NCBI RefSeq assembly: GCF_900604935.1
Contig: NZ_UWPC01000003.1
Coordinates: forward strand, 124,001 to 188,000
DNA length: 64,000 bases
DNA from: Vaginisenegalia massiliensis
Lineage (GTDB): Bacteria; Bacillota; Bacilli; Lactobacillales; Aerococcaceae
Direction: 5' to 3'
The translations under genes were made by a program, and so were the position numbers. This document shows positions 24,124 to 33,136 of this stretch, one piece after another. The notes below the pieces were generated by a model. The model had not been told where the DNA came from, ran no database searches, and saw only the letters and a list, made by a program, of their open reading frames with translations. Every line of letters begins with the position of its first letter. The first letter of the stretch is position 1.

Positions 24124-25080
24124 TTACTTTTCTAGTCTAATTTGAATCGGAATACCGGAATTATCTATTAAATCCAGTTGCTGACCATGGTCTTGGAAAG
24201 GATGGCCCGCTTGCTTAAGTCGGTCTTTGATGAGGCTCAAGTCTTGACTGTCTGAGGTATGCCAGATGACGCGGCGTAGTCCTTGTTGGTCAGCTTGGGG
24301 TCCAGTGGCGCCGAGTGTTTCCCAAGTGTTGGCGCCCAGATGATGGTGATAGGAACCGCTAGCCATAAAGAGGGAGTCGATATTTTCGCTGGAAGTGACA
24401 CCGAAGCCAAGTAAGCCTTCGTAAAATGCTCGTGTTGCTTGTATATCGGCTACTGCTAGGTGGAAGTGGCCGATTTTTCCTGAATTAGGAATGGCTTCGT
24501 AGGCGGGGTCGGCTTGTTTTAAGAAACGGCTAATATCGTAGGGTTGGTTACCCATGGTTATATTGCCTGCCGTGTCTCGCGGCCAAACGTTAGGGTCTTT
24601 GTCATGATAGAGCTCGATACCGTTGCCTTCAGGGTCAGCAAAATAAATGGCTTGGCTCACTCCGTGGTCTGCGGTACCCTGGAGTCGACCGCCACCCGCG
24701 CGCATCATACGAGCATAGGCGTTCATTAGATCCTTTTCAGAAGCAAAGAGAAAGGCTGTGTGGTAGAGGCCGGTAGTATTTCGATGCTCAAGTTTAGCTG
24801 GGAAAATTTCCAGTAAGACTTTACCTTCCGGTGTTCCTAAGCGGTAATAATTTTTTTCAGTTCGGCTGTCTAAAAGTGACAAACCTAAGCTCTGATGATA
24901 AAAGTCAGCTAATTGTTTAGGCTTAAGGGCATTTAGCTGATAGGAAGCTGGCTCAAGGTGAGTTTGGCTTGGGCTAGTTTGGGCGTAAGAAGTTTTAGCT
25001 AGGACAGCAGCCCCTAAGATTAGACTAACGAATAAGACTAGAAATAATTTTAGTCGTGGTAAAACGAAATTAAGCTTCAT
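24124..25080 (-). CDS. Secreted two-module VOC (glyoxalase/dioxygenase-fold) protein
   Basis: This 318 aa protein carries two VOC domains, at about residues 40-160 and 190-315. The first has GLYHTAFLFAS and GNGIELYHDK. The second has GKIGHFHLAVADIQATRAFY, arranged as in the CatE-like catechol 2,3-dioxygenase group, with metal-ligand His and Glu candidates. Unusually, the first 33 residues form a signal peptide (LFLVLFVSLILGAAVLAKTSYAQ), so the protein is probably exported. Most VOC enzymes are cytosolic. AGGAGAC precedes the start. It forms a single-gene transcript. Confidence 0.8.
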   Translation of the reverse strand: MKLNFVLPRLKLFLVLFVSLILGAAVLAKTSYAQTSPSQTHLEPASYQLNALKPKQLADFYHQSLGLSLLDSRTEKNYYRLGTPEGKVLLEIFPAKLEHRNTTGLYHTAFLFASEKDLMNAYARMMRAGGGRLQGTADHGVSQAIYFADPEGNGIELYHDKDPNVWPRDTAGNITMGNQPYDISRFLKQADPAYEAIPNSGKIGHFHLAVADIQATRAFYEGLLGFGVTSSENIDSLFMASGSYHHHLGANTWETLGATGPQADQQGLRRVIWHTSDSQDLSLIKDRLKQAGHPFQDHGQQLDLIDNSGIPIQIRLEK

Positions 25081-25155
25081 ACATGTCTCCTTTGTTCAAA
25101 TGGTGGTGATAATAATATCATAATTGCCTATAGGTCACAAACCAAAGGTTTCAAC

Positions 25156-25184
25156 TTGTTGGATGATTTAAAGAAGGTTAGAAT
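25156..25184 (+). promoter_or_regulatory. Promoter of the FAD/NAD(P) gene
   Basis: TTGTTG and TAGAAT are 17 bases apart, 28 bases before the ATG at 25212. Confidence 0.55.
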
Positions 25185-25211
25185 AATAATGATAAGATTG
25201 GGGGTGTAGGG

Positions 25212-26681
25212 ATGGAACGTGTAGCCATTATTGGTATGGGAGTTAGCGGATCGGCTGTTTTATTGGCTTATGTAAAGGCGATGAAAAGTCATCCTGACTA
25301 TCAGGTTCAAATAGATTGCTATGATAGTCCACTGAGTTTTGGCAAAGGGAAAGCCTTTCGAGAACAGGCGGAACAGGCAATCATCAATTCACGAACACAC
25401 CAAATTTCTTATGATGTTGACCGCATATTAGATTTCAAAGAATGGTTGAGTTCGAATCAACCAAGTTTAAGTCAAGAATCCTATGTATCTCGCGGGCTAT
25501 TTGGTCAATATCTCCATGAGCGAAGTCAAGCATTAGTGGAGGCAAGTGGAGCGCAGTTGCACTGGAGCAAAGTTCAGAGTTTAACTTGGCTTCCTAAATT
25601 AGATAAATGGTTAGTTACAACAAGTTTAGATGATCAAGGTTTTGAGCAAGTTTTTGATCGAGTCCATCTCTGTTGTGGTGAATTGCCGAGCCAAGACCCT
25701 TATGGATTACAGGGACACCCACATTATATTGGTGAGGTTTATCCCTTGGAAGCTATCCCTCAACATCTCAACCAAGCTCAGCGACTAGCAATTTTAGGTT
25801 CGGGCTTATCTGCGATTGACGTAGCTAAATATCTTTATGAACATTTTACCCAACCAAGCCTTACTTTTGTCTCCCGTCAAGGTTATTTTCCTAGTGTACG
25901 TGGGAAAGATTACCAGTTAGACTTTCATTATCTTACCGATGCAAAAGTGGCCCGCTTGTTAGCAGTGAATGGTGGACGGTTTAGTTTTGATCAGTTCCAA
26001 GCCTTGTTTGAAGCGGAATTAGCGCGCTTTGATTTAGAATATGATGCTTTTATGGCCCATTATTTTCTGCCAGGACGTGCGGGAATGGAGATGACTTTGC
26101 ATAATCCTCAGCAGGTTGGCTTGATGCAAGCTATTTTGCTTCAAGTTTCCGTCGTCATGAGTCAGATTTGGCCAGCTATGAGCCAAACCTGTCGACGTCA
26201 GTTCAACCAACGCTACCAAAAAGCTTTAGTCTGCTTCAGAAATCCTATGCCAGCGACTTCTGCGCAAGAACTTTTGCTAGGCATGGATCAAGGACGCATT
26301 CAATTAGTAGCTGGTCTGAAACAGATCGATGTCTTAGATCAAGGCTTTAAATTACAGACGCAAGATTATGAGTATGAGGCCGATTGGCTTTTTAATGCCA
26401 CCGGTATGGACTTTAAATTGCAGAACTTGGGCGAAAAAGAGGCCCTTTTTGCGGATCTATTGGATAAGCAATATGGGCAAGTGGATACTGCTGGTGGATT
26501 ATCGCTTAATTATCAAACGTTGAATCTTATCTCACCGCGCTTTGGTGAATGGTCCACTTTACATGGACATGGGCTTTTGGTTAATGGAGCGATCTTTATG
26601 AATAATTCAACGAATAAAATTCAGGAACAAGCCCAACGTTTGATCGATCGATTGGTCAAAGAGTGGCAGGCTAAGGAATAA
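25212..26681 (+). CDS. FAD/NAD(P)-binding protein
   Basis: This 489 aa protein opens with the dinucleotide-binding strand VAIIGMGVSGSAVL (GxGxxG). It has a second Rossmann motif, LAILGSGLSAIDVAKYL, near residue 195, and a late ATGMD-type strand (LFNATGMDF). This is the pattern of the NAD_binding_9 / YdhS-like family, whose substrates are mostly unknown. It stands alone behind its own promoter, with GGGGGTGTAGGG before the start. Confidence 0.75.
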   Translation: MERVAIIGMGVSGSAVLLAYVKAMKSHPDYQVQIDCYDSPLSFGKGKAFREQAEQAIINSRTHQISYDVDRILDFKEWLSSNQPSLSQESYVSRGLFGQYLHERSQALVEASGAQLHWSKVQSLTWLPKLDKWLVTTSLDDQGFEQVFDRVHLCCGELPSQDPYGLQGHPHYIGEVYPLEAIPQHLNQAQRLAILGSGLSAIDVAKYLYEHFTQPSLTFVSRQGYFPSVRGKDYQLDFHYLTDAKVARLLAVNGGRFSFDQFQALFEAELARFDLEYDAFMAHYFLPGRAGMEMTLHNPQQVGLMQAILLQVSVVMSQIWPAMSQTCRRQFNQRYQKALVCFRNPMPATSAQELLLGMDQGRIQLVAGLKQIDVLDQGFKLQTQDYEYEADWLFNATGMDFKLQNLGEKEALFADLLDKQYGQVDTAGGLSLNYQTLNLISPRFGEWSTLHGHGLLVNGAIFMNNSTNKIQEQAQRLIDRLVKEWQAKE

Positions 26682-26757
26682 TATTAGGTAGCTTTTTCAG
26701 AATGTGATATGATGAAGATGGTATTATAATAAATTTAGCAAAATAGGAGTGAGTAGA

Positions 26758-27318
26758 ATGAATTTGTGGATGATTATCGCGATTATTGTCGTAGTATTAA
26801 TAGCGGGTTGGATTGGCATTTATAACTCATTAATTAAATTGAGAACCTGGGCTGAACAAAGCTTTAGTCAAGTTGATGTGCAATTACAACGCCGGAATGA
26901 TTTAATTCCTAATTTAGTTGAGACGGTTAAAGGCTATGCTAAGCATGAAAGCCAAACGTTAGAAGAAGTGGTGAAAGCCCGTCAACAAATGGTGAATTTA
27001 CCAGCGGACGCAACGCCTGAACAAAAGAATGCATTATCTAATGAATTAACCGGAGCTTTATCTCGTTTACTAGCAGTTGCTGAGGCTTACCCAGAATTAA
27101 AAGCTAACGCTAACTTCATGGAATTACAAAAGAGCTTAAGTGATACAGAAGATAAAATTGCTAAAGCTCGTCAATTGTATAATTCTTCTATTGGTCAATT
27201 TAATACTAAAGTGCAAACCGTACCTAATAATATTGTAGCAGGCGTTCATGGTTTTAAGGTGAAACCATATCTTGAAACACCGGAAGCTGCTCGCCAAGTG
27301 CCACAAGTAACTTTCTAA
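26758..27318 (+). CDS. lemA: LemA family protein
   Basis: This 186 aa protein has one N-terminal membrane helix (about residues 2-22) with the rest helical. The LemA hallmark VQLQRRNDLIPNLVETVKGYAKHE is present, as is the YNSSIGQFNTKVQTVPNNIVA stretch. The longer reading from GTG 26749 overlaps the AGGAG ribosome site, so ATG 26758 is better. A -10-like TATAAT lies at 26725. LemA often sits beside htpX; here it is alone and ends at a strong hairpin. Its molecular role is unsettled. Confidence 0.92.
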   Translation: MNLWMIIAIIVVVLIAGWIGIYNSLIKLRTWAEQSFSQVDVQLQRRNDLIPNLVETVKGYAKHESQTLEEVVKARQQMVNLPADATPEQKNALSNELTGALSRLLAVAEAYPELKANANFMELQKSLSDTEDKIAKARQLYNSSIGQFNTKVQTVPNNIVAGVHGFKVKPYLETPEAARQVPQVTF

Positions 27319-27356
27319 CAGAGCGATGAGCAATTAGGAAGACTATATCGATTTTC

Positions 27357-27446
27357 AAAGTCTCCGTTTGAGAAACTACCTCTATTAAATCCTCGGTCAC
27401 CTGACCAGCTGATCATGCGATAGGTAGCTCAAACTGAGGCTTTTTA
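27357..27446 (+). terminator. Long terminator hairpin after lemA
   Basis: AAAGTCTCCGTTTGAG pairs imperfectly with CTCAAACTGAGGCTTT, followed by TTTTT. The large loop itself contains ACTACCT/AGGTAG pairing. The remaining bases to 27580 are AT-rich and hold no gene that I can see. Confidence 0.7.
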
Positions 27447-27591
27447 TGTTTAAATGGAATCATATAGGCCTTCGTTACATAAAATGGGGAAATATTTGCG
27501 TGTTTTTTTGTGATTTATGCCAGTTCTGCTTTTATTATGATGGTAAAAATAGTAAAATATTCTTTGAAATGCATTAGAAGGGGGGTTAGAA

Positions 27592-28347
27592 ATGAGCCGA
27601 TTCAACTTATATATTCATTATGATTCGGTCACGAACCACATAATGACTCGAGGAATCGATCTCTTATCGATTGACTTTGATGAGCATTATCTACCCAATA
27701 ATTTAATTTTAGCTGAAGCGCCAGCCGAGTATGGGCGCTTTGATGCTCAAACTAACTTTAAGATGCTTCGGGGTCGCGCTGAAGTCACTTCCTATATGCA
27801 AACGTGCGAACGGGAACATATTCGGATGTCCAATTGGATTGACTTTGAGACGATAGAAATGATGCACCAATTAACGCCGACGGAAGTAGCGGAATTATTA
27901 TATTTATTCCATGCTAATATGAGTTTGCGTTCAGCTTTTTTCTATAAATTACAAAATAATTTTGTTTATCTTACCCTACCTAACGGTTTAAATAAGGTAT
28001 ATTACAGGCATATGGTTCATTTCTATCCTCGTTTTCGTCGGGTAATCCGCGAAAAAGTTTTTGATTTAGTCAATGAAGGCAAGAATTTTATTTTTGCTCG
28101 TAAAGAGAAAGTCGCTCCTTTTCCGCCAGACTTGGTTGAGGACCTTGCTCCTTTGTTCGCGTCTGGTTTGAAAGTCAATTTTTCCCAAGCCTTCGCTTCG
28201 GGATCGCGATGGATAATTCCTTTGATGATTATTGAAGATGAATTAACCTTATTAACACAACAACAAGATTTAGATGAACAAGAGGGCTTTATCAGTTACG
28301 ATCTGACATCTGAACAATGGCAAGTCACTATAGGAGAAGCATTTTAG
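27592..28347 (+). CDS. Conserved-looking hypothetical protein upstream of ddl
   Basis: I do not recognise this 251 aa soluble protein. It has a helical middle (EIMMHQLTPTEVAELLYLFHANM is cited here only as two parts: EIMMHQLTP-like and TEVAELLYLF) and a basic patch around residues 135-155. There is no signal peptide. AGAAGGGGGG precedes the ATG. It lies 21 bases before ddl, so it is probably co-transcribed with that cell-wall gene, which hints at but does not prove an envelope role. Confidence 0.6.
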   Translation: MSRFNLYIHYDSVTNHIMTRGIDLLSIDFDEHYLPNNLILAEAPAEYGRFDAQTNFKMLRGRAEVTSYMQTCEREHIRMSNWIDFETIEMMHQLTPTEVAELLYLFHANMSLRSAFFYKLQNNFVYLTLPNGLNKVYYRHMVHFYPRFRRVIREKVFDLVNEGKNFIFARKEKVAPFPPDLVEDLAPLFASGLKVNFSQAFASGSRWIIPLMIIEDELTLLTQQQDLDEQEGFISYDLTSEQWQVTIGEAF

Positions 28348-28368
28348 CAAGCAACGGAGGAATTTTAT

Positions 28369-29454
28369 ATGAAAATTATCTTATTATATGGTGGAAAATC
28401 AGCAGAGCATGATATTTCAATTATCTCTGCCCAAAATATTGCTCAATCGATTATGTATAACTATTACCAAGTTCAACCGATTTATATTACGAAGACCGGT
28501 CAATGGTTAAAAGGACCATTATTAGAAGAAGCTCCAGCTACTAGCCAAATGCTGATTCTTAAAGAAGCAACCTTGCCATCTTGGTCGACTGATCCTGAAG
28601 TTTCTTCAACAGGGGTTCGAATTAATCCAGGTCAAATCGCAGAAGAAGATACCATTGTTTTCCCTATCCTACATGGACCAAATGGTGAAGATGGCACCAT
28701 TCAAGGGTTCTTGGAAGTTTTGGATATGCCTTATGTTGGTTGTGGTGTGACGGGTTCAGCTTGTGGGATGGATAAAGTCATGTCTAAGCAATTATTCCAT
28801 CAAGCGGGTATTCCACAAGTACCTTATGTAGCCTTTGACGGCCGTGAATGGAGCGAAGATGCAGACGCACTCATCCAAAAATGCGAAGGCAATCTTTTAT
28901 ATCCTCTATTCATTAAACCAGCAAACATGGGGTCAAGCGTGGGTATTTCTCAAGCTACAAATAGCGAAGAATTACGCCAAGCCGTTGATTTAGCTTTGAA
29001 ATTTGATCGCCGCATTGTGGTAGAACAAGGTATCAAGGCTGAAGAATGTGAAGTAGCAATCTTGGGTAATGATGATGCTCATGTCAGTGTTGTAGGGCAC
29101 TTATTAAAAGAAGTTGACTTCTATGACTATGATGAAAAATATATCAATAACACTGTCCAAATGGAAATCCCGGCTGATTTACCTGAAGCTGTAAGCCAAA
29201 AAATCCAAGAATACGCCCTAAAAGCATATCGGGCTTTAGATGGGCATGGATTATCTCGTGCAGACTTCTTTGTGACAAGTAATCATGACATCTACATCAA
29301 TGAAATCAATACTATGCCAGGCTTTACTCCATATAGTATGTATCCTTGCTTATGGAAAGAAACTGGATTAGAAACGCGAGATTTGATTGAGGAATTATTG
29401 CAGTTAGCCTTACGCCAACATGAAATTAAACAATCTTTGAGCACGCCTGAGTAA
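28369..29454 (+). CDS. ddl: D-alanine--D-alanine ligase
   Basis: This ATP-grasp enzyme joins two D-Ala residues for the peptidoglycan stem. The 361 aa sequence has the N-terminal LYGGKSAEHDISI, the GPNGEDGTIQG loop, the ATP-grasp core FIKPANMGSSVGIS and the metal site FFVTSNHDIYINEINTMPG (written in two parts: FFVTSNHDIY, INEINTMPG). Full length. It precedes murF, which uses its product; a terminator lies between them. Confidence 0.96.
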   Translation: MKIILLYGGKSAEHDISIISAQNIAQSIMYNYYQVQPIYITKTGQWLKGPLLEEAPATSQMLILKEATLPSWSTDPEVSSTGVRINPGQIAEEDTIVFPILHGPNGEDGTIQGFLEVLDMPYVGCGVTGSACGMDKVMSKQLFHQAGIPQVPYVAFDGREWSEDADALIQKCEGNLLYPLFIKPANMGSSVGISQATNSEELRQAVDLALKFDRRIVVEQGIKAEECEVAILGNDDAHVSVVGHLLKEVDFYDYDEKYINNTVQMEIPADLPEAVSQKIQEYALKAYRALDGHGLSRADFFVTSNHDIYINEINTMPGFTPYSMYPCLWKETGLETRDLIEELLQLALRQHEIKQSLSTPE

Positions 29455-29470
29455 TGGCTAAAGTTGAATG

Positions 29471-29512
29471 AGCGCTATCTATCCTCGATTCGAGTTGGGT
29501 GGCGCTTTTATT
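29471..29512 (+). terminator. Terminator between ddl and murF
   Basis: AGCGCTATC pairs with GGTGGCGCT over nine positions (two wobbles), with an inner CTCGATTCGAG, followed by TTTTATT. It may be partial, letting some transcripts enter murF. Confidence 0.6.
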
Positions 29513-29560
29513 GAGCCAATAGAGGGTAAATCGATTAAATCAAGCGATAGGTGAGTGAAA

Positions 29561-30967
29561 ATGAAAGCAATTAAATTTATGGATATTGTAAAAGAGGTTA
29601 AAGCTATTGACTACACGGCTAAGGATCGGTTTATTGAGGTCACTTCAGTTGAATTCGATTCACGGAAAGTCACACCAGGGTCATTGTTTGTTCCTCTAGT
29701 AGGTGGGGCAACTGATGGTCATGACTATGTACAAAAAGCCATTGAAAATGGAGCAGTAGCGACTTTCTGGTCCCGGTCAGCTGATCAAGCACCGAGCGAT
29801 CAAATAGCCGTCATCTTCGTGGACGACACCTTGAAAGCCATGCAAGATTTAGCCGCTTATTATCGCCGCTTGCATAATCCGATTGTTGTGGGCATTACAG
29901 GGTCGAACGGAAAGACGACGACTAAAGATATGACGGCAGCCTGTTTAGCGGCTAAATACCACGTTCATAAAACCCAAGGCAATTATAATAATGAAATTGG
30001 CGGGCCTTACACAATTTTGCAGATGCCGGCTGATACCGAGGTATTAGTCTGTGAAATGGGTATGAGTGAGTTCAAAGAGATTGAATTATTGAGTCAAATT
30101 GCTCAACCAGATATTGCGGCGATTACTCTGATAGGTGAATCTCACTTAGAATTTTTAGGTTCACGGGCAGGGATTGCGCAAGCTAAGCTAGAGATTTTAG
30201 CAGGCTTGAAAGAAGATGGCGTCTTCATTTATCCTGGTAATGAACCCTTGATTCAAAGCCAGATGCCAGAGCTAACTAAGTCGATTCAAATGCGGTCATT
30301 TGGTTTTGATTCAAGCTTTGATGCCTATGCTTATGATTTAGTGGAAGAACAAGCAGGCACCTATTTCAAGACCAATTTGGATCCTAACGTGCGTTGTATG
30401 ATTCCAGTCATTGGCTCTTACAATGTTTCCAACGCATTAATCGCTTTGTCGATTGCTAAAGAATTGCAAGTACCATTGGAGCAAGCCATTTTCCAATTAG
30501 CCCAATTCCAATTGACCAAGAATCGCTTGGAATGGTTAAAGACTTTAAATGGGGCTAATTTACTGAATGATGCCTATAATGCGAGTCCAACTTCGATGAT
30601 GGCCGTTCTTAAGACACTCGCGACAGCTAAAATGGAAGCAACAGGACGTAAGATAGCTGTCCTAGGTGACATTCGGGAGTTAGGCGATCAAACGGAATAT
30701 TTCCACCGTCACTTAAGCCAAGGCTTGGATCCACAAGTCATTGACAAAGTATATTTATTTGGTCCTTATATGGCTTACTTAGCTGATGAGATTAAAGATA
30801 AATATGCTAAGGACCAAATTTTCTATGAAGAAAGTCAACACGACCGTTTAGTGGCGGCTTTAGAAGCTGATATCCAAGAAGATGATATCGTTCTTGTGAA
30901 GTCTAGTTTTGGTACTGATTTGCTTCAAGTTGTGACAGCCTTGACAGGCAAAAAGGTCAAAGATTAA
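29561..30967 (+). CDS. murF: UDP-MurNAc-tripeptide--D-Ala-D-Ala ligase
   Basis: This enzyme adds D-Ala-D-Ala to the UDP-MurNAc-tripeptide in the cytoplasm. The protein (468 aa from ATG 29561) has the Mur ligase ATP loop GITGSNGKTTTKDM near residue 113, the carbamoyl-lysine region and the C-terminal domain LLNDAYNASPTSM. I prefer ATG 29561, because GTG 29555 is only a base or so from GATAGGTGAG. It works directly with Ddl, encoded upstream. Confidence 0.95.
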   Translation: MKAIKFMDIVKEVKAIDYTAKDRFIEVTSVEFDSRKVTPGSLFVPLVGGATDGHDYVQKAIENGAVATFWSRSADQAPSDQIAVIFVDDTLKAMQDLAAYYRRLHNPIVVGITGSNGKTTTKDMTAACLAAKYHVHKTQGNYNNEIGGPYTILQMPADTEVLVCEMGMSEFKEIELLSQIAQPDIAAITLIGESHLEFLGSRAGIAQAKLEILAGLKEDGVFIYPGNEPLIQSQMPELTKSIQMRSFGFDSSFDAYAYDLVEEQAGTYFKTNLDPNVRCMIPVIGSYNVSNALIALSIAKELQVPLEQAIFQLAQFQLTKNRLEWLKTLNGANLLNDAYNASPTSMMAVLKTLATAKMEATGRKIAVLGDIRELGDQTEYFHRHLSQGLDPQVIDKVYLFGPYMAYLADEIKDKYAKDQIFYEESQHDRLVAALEADIQEDDIVLVKSSFGTDLLQVVTALTGKKVKD

Positions 30968-31063
30968 GGATAATTTTGAATAAGCATTGTGTTCACTTTC
31001 GATTAGTGTTACACTCACTTATAAGACTTACAGAGTGTCACTGTGTTATTATGAATGTTATGG

Positions 31064-31119
31064 ACCGCATGGCAAACAACACAAGTTTCTTGCTTGTGCC
31101 ACCGTCAGTGCGGTTTTTT
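31064..31119 (+). terminator. Terminator-like hairpin in the cshA leader
   Basis: ACCGCA pairs with TGCGGT around an inner TGGC...ACACAAG/CTTGTG...CCA helix, followed by TTTTTT. A second hairpin, ACACTC/GAGTGT, lies just upstream (about 31010-31038). The structure could end the murF transcript or act as an attenuator in a cshA leader. Confidence 0.6.
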
Positions 31120-31195
31120 GCTTGAAAAAAACAGCGCTTAGATACTCGCGACACCCATTGCTGAAGCAAAAAACAAAAGAAAAAGAGGAAATTGA

Positions 31196-32686
31196 TTGAA
31201 ATTTACAGAATTTAACCTGAAACAACCTATTTTAGATTCATTGCAAGAGTTGGGCTTCGAAGCCCCAACTCCGATTCAACAACAAGCATTACCAGTAGCC
31301 TTAGAAGGCCGTGACATGATTGGTCAAGCACAAACCGGGACTGGTAAAACAGCCGCTTTTGGTTTACCTATCTTAAATAAATTGGATGACAGCAACAAAA
31401 GCGTTCAAGCTTTAGTTGTAGCTCCAACTCGGGAATTAGCGATTCAAGTTCAAGAAGAACTATTCCGTTTAGGTAAGGGTCAACGGGCTCGTGTCTATGT
31501 TGTCTACGGAGGATCACCAATTGGTAAGCAATTAGAACGCTTACGGACAAACCGACCTCAAATCGTTGTGGGTACGCCAGGACGTATTCTAGATTTAATT
31601 AAGCGTAAAGCTTTAAAATTACAAGACTTACAAACTTTAGTTCTTGATGAAGCAGATGAAATGCTTAATATGGGCTTTATTGAAGATGTCAAAGCGATTG
31701 TGGAAGAAACACCAGAAAATCGTCAAACGTTGATGTTCTCGGCGACCATGTCACCAGCTATTAAGTCTCTAAGCAAACAGTTCTTAAAAGAACCAACCCA
31801 AATTCGAATTGAAGCTAAAGAAATGACAGCTGACTTGATTGAGCAGCATTTTATCAAATGTCGTGATGATGAGAAATTTGATATTTTAACGCGCTTAATT
31901 GATGTCCAAAACCCAACGCAAGCGATTATCTTCTGCCGAACCAAAAAACGGGTAGATGAAGTAACTCGTGGATTAGGCCTACGTGGTTATAATGCTGAAT
32001 GTATCCATGGCGATATTGTTCAACAAAAACGGACCTCAGTAATCAACACCTTCCGTAAAGGACAACTTGAAATCTTAGTGGCAACCGATGTAGCCGCTCG
32101 TGGTTTAGACATTTCGGGTGTGACCCATGTCTATAACTACGATATTACTCAAGATCCTGAGAGCTATGTTCACCGTATTGGTCGGACAGGCCGGGCGGGA
32201 AATGATGGGGTATCCATTACCTTCGTTACCCCAATGGAAATGCCTTATTTACGAACGATTGAACATTTAACTCGTAAAGAAATGATGCCGATGAAACCAC
32301 CAACTGTTCAAGAAGCTCAAGCTGGGCAAATTCAACAATTGATTGATCAAGCCAATGAGATGTTGGAGTCAGGGCAAGCGGCGCAACACTTTAATACGGC
32401 TAAATTATTATTACAACATTACCCAGCTAATGATCTTGTAGCCGCTCTTTTGAGCCAACTAATCAGTGACAATAGTCAAGTTCAAGTGGCTATTTCACCG
32501 CAAAGACCTTTACCAAACGCTAATAAAAAAGAGGCTAAACGTTCAGGCAATCGTTCGGGTAGTCGTCAAGGCGGCGGGAAAGGCTATAAAGCGGGTAAAT
32601 CCGATCGGTCTAGACGCTACGATGATAAAGCCGGCAAAAAAGAAGGCAGCCACAAAGCCTACAAAATTAAAAAACGTCAAGCTTAA
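31196..32686 (+). CDS. cshA: DEAD-box RNA helicase CshA
   Basis: This 496 aa protein contains all the DEAD-box motifs: Q motif PTPIQQQALP, Walker A AQTGTGKTAAF, PTRELA, VLDEADEML, SAT (FSATMS), ATDVAARGLD and HRIGRTGRAG. The tail from about residue 440 is very basic (RSGNRSGSRQGGGKGYK), for RNA binding. CshA helps RNA turnover and ribosome assembly, notably in the cold. The start is TTG 31196 after AAGAGGAAA, a weak initiation codon that may limit expression. The leader carries terminator-like folds. Confidence 0.95.
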   Translation: MKFTEFNLKQPILDSLQELGFEAPTPIQQQALPVALEGRDMIGQAQTGTGKTAAFGLPILNKLDDSNKSVQALVVAPTRELAIQVQEELFRLGKGQRARVYVVYGGSPIGKQLERLRTNRPQIVVGTPGRILDLIKRKALKLQDLQTLVLDEADEMLNMGFIEDVKAIVEETPENRQTLMFSATMSPAIKSLSKQFLKEPTQIRIEAKEMTADLIEQHFIKCRDDEKFDILTRLIDVQNPTQAIIFCRTKKRVDEVTRGLGLRGYNAECIHGDIVQQKRTSVINTFRKGQLEILVATDVAARGLDISGVTHVYNYDITQDPESYVHRIGRTGRAGNDGVSITFVTPMEMPYLRTIEHLTRKEMMPMKPPTVQEAQAGQIQQLIDQANEMLESGQAAQHFNTAKLLLQHYPANDLVAALLSQLISDNSQVQVAISPQRPLPNANKKEAKRSGNRSGSRQGGGKGYKAGKSDRSRRYDDKAGKKEGSHKAYKIKKRQA

Positions 32687-32709
32687 TCCAAATTAAAGAG
32701 GGGATTCAG

Positions 32710-33105
32710 ATGAGAATAGGAACGGATATTATAGAAATTGAACGGATTCAGGCGGCATACGACCGCCATCCGCACTTTTCTAATCGCGTTCTTAGTCCAT
32801 CTGAGTCTTTTTTATTTGCATCTATGCCATATCCACGCCAAATTGAATTTTTAGCGGGGCGTTTTTGCGTTAAAGAAGCTTATGTCAAAGCCCTAGGAAC
32901 CGGATTGGGACGCATCCAGATGAAACAAATCAGTATCGGTTATCATAAGAACGGACAACCGTATTTACAAGAAGGCCCCTTGACCCAGGGGGTCCAAGTA
33001 TCGATTAGTCATAGTCGAAACTATGCGACGGCTACCGTATTGATCGAATCAACAGAACAAGTGATTAACGAGGCTTTAGCGAAATATTTTGCTAAGCTTA
33101 ACTAA
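32710..33105 (+). CDS. acpS: Holo-[acyl-carrier-protein] synthase
   Basis: This 131 aa enzyme moves 4'-phosphopantetheine from CoA to acyl carrier protein. The two metal and CoA motifs are present: MRIGTDIIEIERI (Asp6) and FLAGRFCVKEAYVKALGTG. Size is normal. AGAGGGG precedes the ATG. It is followed after 31 bases by alr, an arrangement common in Bacilli. Confidence 0.95.
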   Translation: MRIGTDIIEIERIQAAYDRHPHFSNRVLSPSESFLFASMPYPRQIEFLAGRFCVKEAYVKALGTGLGRIQMKQISIGYHKNGQPYLQEGPLTQGVQVSISHSRNYATATVLIESTEQVINEALAKYFAKLN

Positions 33106-33136
33106 CAAAAGAGACAAAATAAAGGAGCTAAAAATT

